Part shown: positions 8,065 to 14,070 of the stretch, piece by piece | Layout of the letters: each line of letters starts with the position of its first letter | Position numbering within the stretch: the first letter of the stretch is position 1 | Assembly: GCA_027858325.1 (NCBI GenBank) | Contig: JAQICU010000244.1 | Coordinates: 1-17,208, forward strand | Direction: 5' to 3' | DNA length: 17,208 nt | Source of the DNA: Candidatus Cloacimonadota bacterium | Lineage (GTDB): Bacteria > Cloacimonadota > Cloacimonadia > Cloacimonadales > TCS61 | The notes under the pieces: generated by a model | Told to the model about the DNA's origin: nothing | What the model saw: the letters and a program-made list of their open reading frames with translations, nothing else | Databases searched by the model: none | Made by a program: the position numbers and the translations under genes

Positions 8065-9411
8065 ATGAAGAAAATAATTCTACTGTTGCTTACATTACTT
8101 TTGTTCTCTACACTTTTTGCAGTGGAGATCGATCTTGATGAGAGCATAAAACTGGCTCAGGCAAATAATAAGGAAATAAAGGCTGCAGAATATTCTTTAA
8201 AATCTGCCAATTGGGGAAAGGTTGATGCATTCTCAAATTTCCTGCCACGAATTTCTTTCAATTCTGCAATTGTTCGGATTGATAACGAGACTTATGAATT
8301 GGCAAATGCACCTTTCCAAATTCCAGACACCGGATTAGTATTTCCTGCGATGTTTCCCATTTATAGAACATCTTACTCCAATAATATCACAGTTCAGCAG
8401 CCAATATTCAACGGTGGAAAGGTGATACTTGGTTATCAACTGGCAAATCTGGCAAAGCAGCAGACAGAGATCGCATTGGAAAACAAAGAATTGGATACTT
8501 CCTACGCTGTAGCTTTTACCTACTTTGGTTATTTAAAACTAAAAGATATTCAAAGACTTACACAAAAAAGTTTGTCATCCAGCATTTCCCACCTGGAAAA
8601 AGTAGAGAAGAATTTTGAAGTGGGGACAGCAAAAAAATCTGATATATTACAGTGGAAAGTAAAACTGAACAATGATAAAACATCAAACTTTGAAATAGAA
8701 AATGGAATAGATGAAATCTTATCTTTCTGGAAAAATCTGTTAGGAGTTGAAGAAAGCATTCCTACAGAAATTCTATTAGAAAAGTATGATACTGAGATTG
8801 ATGGTTACACTGATATGAAGCAGGATGAGATCAATACTGCAAAACAGGAATTCCTTAATGAAGTGGAACTAACAAGCCCAACATTGAACAGTATTGACTT
8901 AGCAAATAAAATGATGAAAAAGAGTTACTGCATGGCAAAAGGGAATTTTCTTCCGTCAGTAAATCTGCAATTTGATTATCAGATCGAGAGTGATGACGAA
9001 TTTGACTTTTCGGGAGATGATAACTGGAATCTTGTAGCTGCTGTTTCGGTTCCACTATTTACCAGCGGTTCCAATTTTTCGAAAGTGAAACAAGCAAAGT
9101 ATGAATTACTTAAAACTAAAAAACAAACAGAATATGCCCGTGATAGTTACCTGATTGCTGCAGAGAACGTTTACAATAAATTGATCACAAACGCAAGGAT
9201 AGTTCAAGATAGAAAGTTAGCTTTAGAATTTGCAAAAGAAAATCACAAGATCATAAATCAGTTATTCGAGCAGGGGATGATTACAAATAGCGAACTACTG
9301 GATGCAGAAACAATGCTGTTTGGCAGTGAGATGAATCTTATTTCATCCTATTACGATTATGTTCTAACTAAATTTGAAATGAAAAAATATAAAGGCGAGA
9401 TGGAGGAATAA
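8065..9411 (+). CDS. TolC-like outer membrane efflux protein (pump 2)
   Basis: This is a 448-residue outer-membrane channel of the TolC/OEP family. The signal peptide is clear: Met-Lys-Lys, then a Leu-rich run, with a likely cut after 'FSTLFA'. Beta segments include 'FSNFLPRISFNSAIV' and 'KGNFLPSVNLQFDYQIE'. Long helices fill about residues 20-45, 125-225, 270-290 and 335-445, and 'AVSVPLFTSGSNFSKVK' matches the second-repeat signature of the family. I chose ATG 8065 because GAGGT (8056-8060) sits four bases upstream; the alternative GTG at 8059 overlaps that site. The stop codon overlaps the next ATG by one base (TAATG), so translation of channel and adaptor is probably coupled. This is the exit duct for pump 2. 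Confidence 0.92.
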   Translation: MKKIILLLLTLLLFSTLFAVEIDLDESIKLAQANNKEIKAAEYSLKSANWGKVDAFSNFLPRISFNSAIVRIDNETYELANAPFQIPDTGLVFPAMFPIYRTSYSNNITVQQPIFNGGKVILGYQLANLAKQQTEIALENKELDTSYAVAFTYFGYLKLKDIQRLTQKSLSSSISHLEKVEKNFEVGTAKKSDILQWKVKLNNDKTSNFEIENGIDEILSFWKNLLGVEESIPTEILLEKYDTEIDGYTDMKQDEINTAKQEFLNEVELTSPTLNSIDLANKMMKKSYCMAKGNFLPSVNLQFDYQIESDDEFDFSGDDNWNLVAAVSVPLFTSGSNFSKVKQAKYELLKTKKQTEYARDSYLIAAENVYNKLITNARIVQDRKLALEFAKENHKIINQLFEQGMITNSELLDAETMLFGSEMNLISSYYDYVLTKFEMKKYKGEMEE

Positions 9412-10418
9412 TGTACAGAAAGATATTTATACTTATATCAATGGTTTTGTTACTTATAGTTGGATGCCAGGATAAGGATGTTGTTAAAGAAGATAATGGA
9501 TTTTCGGGTAAACGTAATGTGAAAACTGTTACAGCAAGAATGGGTGAGATCAACACTTATTTAAAATACTCAGGGAAAGTTGAAGCAGAAGCAGTTGCTA
9601 ATGCTAGTCCTTCTATGTCTGGTAAGATCGAGAAGTTATTTGTAAAAGAAGGTGATCATGTAAAAGTTGGAGATCTCTTAGTAAAATTAGATCAAACTCA
9701 ATTAGAGCAAACGCGTATTCAATTTAAAAACGCTGAGAAAAATTATCAACGGATGCAAAAACTTCTGGAAAGCGATGCTATTGATAAACAAACTTTCGAT
9801 GAAGTAAAAGCAGGATACAACGTAGTAAAATCTACTTATGAATTCATGCTGGATAATATCGAGATGAAAGCTCCAATTTCCGGAATTGTTACATATATTT
9901 ACAAAAAGGAAGGAGAAAAATTTGATTCAATGATGGATCCTTTCCTTATCCGTTTAGTAAATCCTGAAAAATTCAAAGCCAAATTACAAGTTTCAGATAG
10001 TGATATAAACAAAATTAAAAAAGGACAGAAAGCTATCATCAAAGTAGATAATACAGATAAAGAATTTTACGGAAATATCTCCTATGTCTCTCCAGAAGCT
10101 GAGATGATGTCCGGTACTTTCCCAATTGAAATATCCATTAATAATAATTCTAATTCATTAAAACATAACCAGTTTGCCCGAATCTTATTGATTACGCAGT
10201 CTTCAGAAAATGTAGTTATTATTCCTCAAGAAGGTATTTTGAAATCAAATTCCGTTTTCATTGCAGTAGGTGGATTTGCTGAAGAACGTGAAGTAATACT
10301 GGGTATTGGGAACGAAGATGAAATCGAAATAAAGACAGGTATTGCTGAGGGTGAAGAAGTAATTATCTCCGGAAATATAGGTTTGCAAGTCGGTGACAGA
10401 GTTGAGATTAGGAATTAG
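9411..10418 (+). CDS. RND efflux periplasmic adaptor (membrane fusion lipoprotein, pump 2)
   Basis: This is a 335-residue HlyD/AcrA-type adaptor with a lipoprotein signal ending in 'LIVGC' (Cys19). First lipoyl half at about residues 67-90 ('MSGKIEKLFVKEGDHVKVGD'), coiled-coil hairpin at about 98-150, second lipoyl half at about 152-170 ('MKAPISGIVTYIYKKEGEKF'), then beta-barrel and membrane-proximal domains, ending 'ISGNIGLQVGDRVEIRN'. GGAGG within the end of the channel gene serves as its ribosome binding site. The last codons and the TAG stop lie inside a 7-bp tandem repeat (period ATTAGGG), so the extreme C-terminus was probably set by repeat expansion. The pump gene follows only after a 179-bp repeat-rich gap, in contrast to 19 bp in operon 1. 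Confidence 0.92.
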   Translation: MYRKIFILISMVLLLIVGCQDKDVVKEDNGFSGKRNVKTVTARMGEINTYLKYSGKVEAEAVANASPSMSGKIEKLFVKEGDHVKVGDLLVKLDQTQLEQTRIQFKNAEKNYQRMQKLLESDAIDKQTFDEVKAGYNVVKSTYEFMLDNIEMKAPISGIVTYIYKKEGEKFDSMMDPFLIRLVNPEKFKAKLQVSDSDINKIKKGQKAIIKVDNTDKEFYGNISYVSPEAEMMSGTFPIEISINNNSNSLKHNQFARILLITQSSENVVIIPQEGILKSNSVFIAVGGFAEEREVILGIGNEDEIEIKTGIAEGEEVIISGNIGLQVGDRVEIRN

Positions 10419-10441
10419 GGATGAGGGATTAGGGATTGAAG
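10407..10441 (+). repeat. Heptamer tandem repeat (ATTAGGG-like) across the adaptor stop codon
   Basis: Five consecutive 7-bp units are readable: ATTAGGA, ATTAGGG, ATGAGGG, ATTAGGG, ATTGAAG. The second unit contains the TAG stop of the adaptor gene (10416-10418). The period is exact over 35 bp, though the last unit has diverged. Confidence 0.8.
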
Positions 10442-10457
10442 AAATGCCCACGAAATG

Positions 10458-10475
10458 CGCTAAAAGACGCTAAAA
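10458..10475 (+). repeat. Short direct repeat CGCTAAAA
   Basis: CGCTAAAA occurs at 10458-10465 and 10468-10475, a 10-bp period with two copies. It is part of the repeat-rich gap between the adaptor and pump genes of operon 2. Confidence 0.6.
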
Positions 10476-10487
10476 TGATATATTGTA

Positions 10488-10519
10488 TCGAGTCGTAAGG
10501 ACGTAGGACGACGACTCGA
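10488..10519 (+). repeat. Palindromic repeat unit 1 in the operon 2 gap
   Basis: The perfect 9-bp stem TCGAGTCGT (10488-10496) / ACGACTCGA (10511-10519) has a 14-nt loop. It shares TCGTAAGG and ACGACGA with the reverse complement of the second unit at 10535-10566, so the two are inverted variant copies. No T run follows, so it is not an intrinsic terminator. Confidence 0.75.
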
Positions 10520-10534
10520 AATTGAAGGAATATC

Positions 10535-10566
10535 GTTTCGACTCGTCGTGCCTTACGAGTCGAAAC
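10535..10566 (+). repeat. Palindromic repeat unit 2 in the operon 2 gap
   Basis: The perfect 12-bp stem GTTTCGACTCGT (10535-10546) / ACGAGTCGAAAC (10555-10566) has an 8-nt loop. The sequence after it is A/T-mixed with no T run, and then the pump ribosome binding site CGGAG (10587-10591). It looks like a REP- or MITE-type extragenic palindrome. Effects on mRNA stability or on the adaptor:pump ratio are possible but inferred. Confidence 0.8.
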
Positions 10567-10597
10567 TTAAATTATAAATAAATAAACGGAGTTAAAT

Positions 10598-13500
10598 ATG
10601 AAATTACCAGAATTCTCGGTAAATAGAAGAATTACAATACTGATGCTAACTATCCTCATCCTGTTATTGGGTGGAATATCGTTTACAAAACTGGGGTTGG
10701 AAATGTTCCCGGATATGGATTATCCCGTCATCTCGATTATTACAACATACAGTGGTGCTTCCTCTCAGGATGTGGAAGAAACTGTAACAAAACCAATTGA
10801 AACAGCAATAGCGACCGTGAAGAATATAAAGAATTTAAAATCTGAGAGTATGGAAAATGCCTCTTTGATCCTGGTTGAATTCAATTGGGGAACCAATCTT
10901 GATTTCGCTGCACAAGATCTTCGTGATATGATCGATCAGATTGCAGATTATCTTCCTGCTGATGTGTCGCGTCCTCTTGTAATGAAGTTTAGTCTAGCGC
11001 AAATGCCGATATTGATGTATGGAGTTACCGGACCTGAGGATACCTATCAACTTCGTAAGATACTTGAAGATGAAGTAGAATCCAAACTTAAGCAATTATC
11101 CGGTGTAGCATCTGTAATGGTGATGGGTGGCGATGAACTGGAAAAGCAGATCATTGTTGATAAAGCAAAATTGGAACAATATAATATTTCTATTGATGAA
11201 GTTGTGCAGATCGTTGCAGCAGGAAATATCAATATGTCGGCGGGTTACATTCAAAAAAGGAAAGCTGATATTCTTCTGCGAACAGTTGCTCAATATAGAT
11301 CTATTGATGAAATACAAAATCTTCCTATAAGAATAACAGAGAAGGGAAATACAATATATTTAAAGAATATAGCACTTGTAGAGGATGGTTATAAAGAAAA
11401 GAGATATTACATTAGAACGAATAAAAAACCTACAGCAATGATGATGATATCCAAAGAATCCGGTGCAAATACAATAACAGTGGCAAACGTTGTAAAAAAA
11501 GAACTTACACAAATCCAGGAAGAATTGAAGATCAAATTAGAATTCAATGATATTATGGATATGAGTTTGCCGATCTCCAGAGTTACTGCCGGAGCAATGT
11601 CAAATCTTATTGTGGGTGGTATTCTTGCTATCGGAATTATGTTCCTTTTCCTCAGAAACTGGCGGCCTACTCTGGCAATTTCGCTGGCAATTCCAATATC
11701 TGTTGTAGCTACTATGGTTTCAATCTATTTAGCTAAATTCTCTTTGAATATTATGACAATTGGAGGTTTAGCACTAGGTGTAGGAATGCTTGTTGATAAC
11801 TCGATCGTAGTAATTGAGAATATTTACAGGCATATCGAATTGGGGGAGAAGAAAGTTGAAGCAGCCAAAATTGGAGCTTCTGAAGTTGCGATGGCTATCA
11901 CCGCTTCTACTTTGACTACAATAGCTGTATTCTTTCCAATGATATTTGCGGAGGGAATGACGGGAATTCTGGTTAGAGGTCTTGCACTTACAGTTGCCTT
12001 TTCACTGGCGGCCTCTCTTTTTGTTTCTCTTACAATAGTTCCAGCAATTGCCTCAGTGTTATTCCGTAAAGCGGAAGATAGACCTGCACATGATAAATCA
12101 GAAAAAATGTTCGGAGGTATTAAAAGAAGATATATTACAATGTTAAACTGGGCATTGGATCATAAAGGGAAAACAATTCTTATTGTTGTTGCACTTTTAG
12201 TTCTTTCGCTGATAATTCCAATTTCAGGAATAATCGGTACAGAGTTTATGCCGGGACAGGATATTCCTATTATGGCTCTTAACGTAAAAGCTCCGGTTGG
12301 CACTTCTCTTGACGAAACTGATAGTATGATTCGTCAAATTGAAGATGTATTTATGCAAGTGGAAGGGGTTCAATTTGTGATGTCGCTGGTTGGTCCGATG
12401 ACTGATGCATCAGCTCAGGCAGATCCCACAAATCCGCAGGAAGTGAACGAAGCACAGGTTTTTGCAAGATTATATCAGCAGAAAGACAGAACCAATTCCT
12501 ATGAAGAGATACAAAGCAAAGTACGCGAGTTGCTTCCTAATATTGAAGGATCAGAAATTAATTTCCTTTCTCGTGAGCAGATGATGGGTGAGGGTCAGTC
12601 AAATCCAATAGAGATAAAAATATTTGGTAAAGATCTTGAGGTATTAAAAGAATTCGCCGGAAGAATTGAAGAGAAGATAAAAGTAGTTAAACATGTAAGC
12701 GATGTTGTAAATTCTGTAAAAGTAGGGAAACCGGAAGCTCACATAATCATCAATAAGGACAAAGCATTCAAATATGGACTTACAACTTATCAGATAGCTT
12801 CCGCCATAAAAACAGCATCTATTGGAACAAGAGCCGGGATATTTCGTGAAGCAGGTGAAGAGATAGATATCCTGGTAAGACTGGATGAAGAGACGCGTAA
12901 CAGCTTTGAAGATATTATGCATATTGCCATCATTTCTCCAATGGGATTCTCCATTCCACTCAACCAGATCGCTCATATTGAATATGCAGAAGGACCTCGA
13001 GTGATAAGTCATGAAAAGCAAAATAGAAAGGTTACAGTTTCTGCAAATATCACCGGAACACAAGATATGGGCGGCGTTGTGGATGATGTTCAAGCTCAGA
13101 TCTCTGATATTGTTGCAGATCTTCCACCGGGATATTTCTTAAATATTGGTGGGGCTTATGAAGATATGAACGAAGCGTTTAAAACTCTTTCTCTGGCATT
13201 GCTCCTGGCTGTTGTACTGGTCTACATCGTAATGGCTTCCCAGTTTGAATCGCTGCGTCAACCCTTTATTGTGATGTTTACAATTCCACTGGCGGTTATA
13301 GGAGTTATGTTCATCTTGGGAATTACCGGCACCACACTTTCGGTTGTTAGTTTTGTGGGAGGTATAATCCTTTCCGGTATTGTGGTGAATAACGGAATTG
13401 TGCTGATCGATCATATGAACCAGCTCAGGCTTAAAGGTATGGAAAAGAGAGATGCTATAATTCAAGCCGGTAAAGACAGATTACGTCCGGTACTCATCAC

Positions 13501-13684
13501 AGCAATTACCACAATGATGGGAATGCTGCCGATGGCATTAAGTACAGGTGAAGGATCAGAATTGAAAGCTCCAATGGCACTTACTGTAATTGGTGGTCTC
13601 ATCAGTGCTACATTTCTCACACTTATTCTTCTGCCCGTTATCTACAGCATAATAGCCAAGAAGAAAGTTGGAATTGTAGAGTAG
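10598..13684 (+). CDS. RND-family efflux permease, HAE-1/AcrB-like (pump 2)
   Basis: This is a 1028-residue inner-membrane proton-driven efflux pump of normal family length. Layout: TM1 (about 10-30), periplasmic domain 1 (about 38-328), TM2-6 (about 333-485), TM7 (about 525-547), periplasmic domain 2 (about 560-860) and TM8-12 (about 865-1020). Signatures: 'GLEMFPDMDYPVISI' after TM1; 'GVGMLVDNSIVVIENI' in TM4, with the proton-carrying Asp400 kept and the second position Asn401; 'GIVVNNGIVLIDH' in TM10, with Asn931 at the AcrB Lys940 position; and 'RLRPVLIT' before 'GMLPMALSTG'. It pairs with the channel and adaptor genes upstream. CGGAG (10587-10591) supports ATG 10598. A strong terminator follows 29 bp after the stop. 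Substrate is unknown. Confidence 0.95.
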   Translation: MKLPEFSVNRRITILMLTILILLLGGISFTKLGLEMFPDMDYPVISIITTYSGASSQDVEETVTKPIETAIATVKNIKNLKSESMENASLILVEFNWGTNLDFAAQDLRDMIDQIADYLPADVSRPLVMKFSLAQMPILMYGVTGPEDTYQLRKILEDEVESKLKQLSGVASVMVMGGDELEKQIIVDKAKLEQYNISIDEVVQIVAAGNINMSAGYIQKRKADILLRTVAQYRSIDEIQNLPIRITEKGNTIYLKNIALVEDGYKEKRYYIRTNKKPTAMMMISKESGANTITVANVVKKELTQIQEELKIKLEFNDIMDMSLPISRVTAGAMSNLIVGGILAIGIMFLFLRNWRPTLAISLAIPISVVATMVSIYLAKFSLNIMTIGGLALGVGMLVDNSIVVIENIYRHIELGEKKVEAAKIGASEVAMAITASTLTTIAVFFPMIFAEGMTGILVRGLALTVAFSLAASLFVSLTIVPAIASVLFRKAEDRPAHDKSEKMFGGIKRRYITMLNWALDHKGKTILIVVALLVLSLIIPISGIIGTEFMPGQDIPIMALNVKAPVGTSLDETDSMIRQIEDVFMQVEGVQFVMSLVGPMTDASAQADPTNPQEVNEAQVFARLYQQKDRTNSYEEIQSKVRELLPNIEGSEINFLSREQMMGEGQSNPIEIKIFGKDLEVLKEFAGRIEEKIKVVKHVSDVVNSVKVGKPEAHIIINKDKAFKYGLTTYQIASAIKTASIGTRAGIFREAGEEIDILVRLDEETRNSFEDIMHIAIISPMGFSIPLNQIAHIEYAEGPRVISHEKQNRKVTVSANITGTQDMGGVVDDVQAQISDIVADLPPGYFLNIGGAYEDMNEAFKTLSLALLLAVVLVYIVMASQFESLRQPFIVMFTIPLAVIGVMFILGITGTTLSVVSFVGGIILSGIVVNNGIVLIDHMNQLRLKGMEKRDAIIQAGKDRLRPVLITAITTMMGMLPMALSTGEGSELKAPMALTVIGGLISATFLTLILLPVIYSIIAKKKVGIVE

Positions 13685-13713
13685 AAAGAAGATAATTTAA
13701 TTGTTGAAAATAG

Positions 13714-13742
13714 AAAGCTCCCGAAATTCGGGAGCTTTTTTT
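13714..13742 (+). terminator. Rho-independent terminator of operon 2
   Basis: The perfect stem AAAGCTCCCG (13714-13723) / CGGGAGCTTT (13729-13738) has a 5-nt loop and a run of Ts from 13736 to 13742. It ends the second efflux operon. Read on the - strand the tail is only TTTC, so it is at best a weak terminator for the convergent gene. Confidence 0.92.
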
Positions 13743-13875
13743 ATAACAGATCGTATCATTCTGATAAGAGCGGAATGTTGTTTAATGGGCTGGGTATGCT
13801 CCGCACATCTTTTCGGGAGGAGATACCTTTGTTAAGTGCATCTAAGTTATTAGCATTTCTACTCACCCAATATTT

Positions 13876-13916
13876 TGATTTCTTGTTCCCAAACAGAATT
13901 TGGGAACAAGAAATCA
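13876..13916. repeat. Perfect 18-bp palindrome (GTTCCCAA...TTGGGAAC type)
   Basis: TGATTTCTTGTTCCCAAA (13876-13893) pairs perfectly with TTTGGGAACAAGAAATCA (13899-13916) around a 5-nt loop. There is no T run on either side, so it is not a terminator. From memory, palindromes with this GTTCCCAA/TTGGGAAC core are widely dispersed in several bacterial phyla; I could not verify this. Confidence 0.85.
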
Positions 13917-13973
13917 TATCTATCTCCAACTTATCTCTTCTCGTAGATATCTTTATTTCATTAATCATACTTC

Positions 13974-14009
13974 TATACTTCCGAAATTCAAGTAAACTCC
14001 AGAAGTATA
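13974..14009. repeat. Imperfect inverted repeat with TATACTTC ends
   Basis: TATACTTC (13974-13981) is the perfect inverse of GAAGTATA (14002-14009), and several inner positions also pair, giving a broken palindrome of 36 bp. It may be a REP-like element or the end of an inserted element. Confidence 0.55.
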
Positions 14010-14070
14010 ATTAACCAAAAAAAATCGATCCCGACTACGTTTGGATAAATAGTCAAATAATAAAATCGTC

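Larger units (their letters stand above)
13743..14070. other. Gene-free stretch with palindromes between convergent genes
   Basis: This 328-bp stretch lies between the operon 2 terminator and the 3' end of the - strand FISUMP gene. It holds two inverted repeats, listed separately. Frames of 70-79 codons on both strands run through the palindromes, have no Shine-Dalgarno sequence and resemble no family I know, so I do not call them genes. An A8 run at 14017-14024 (T8 on the - strand) lies about 50 bp beyond the FISUMP stop, but the 5-bp GACTA/TAGTC stem is too far from it for a confident terminator. Repeat-derived DNA is the likeliest reading. Confidence 0.5.

Noticed and set aside
8059..8067. 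GTG 8059 as start of the second channel gene
   Set aside because: It overlaps the GAGGT ribosome binding site. ATG 8065 is correctly spaced and gives a normal signal peptide.
10407..10434. Telomere-like TTAGGG repeat
   Set aside because: It is only a few imperfect copies with a 7-bp period inside a bacterial operon. The resemblance is coincidental.
10488..10566. Hairpins in the operon 2 gap as intrinsic terminators
   Set aside because: Neither is followed by a T run, and the pump gene downstream has no promoter of its own that I can see.
13756..13968. 70-codon - strand frame and the overlapping + strand frame 13775-14014
   Set aside because: Both read straight through the perfect 18-bp palindrome, lack Shine-Dalgarno sites and have no recognisable domain. 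They are better explained as repeat DNA.
14017..14045. T8 run (- strand) as terminator of the FISUMP gene
   Set aside because: The only upstream stem is 5 bp (GACTA/TAGTC) and is separated from the T run by about 8 bases, so it does not fit an intrinsic terminator.
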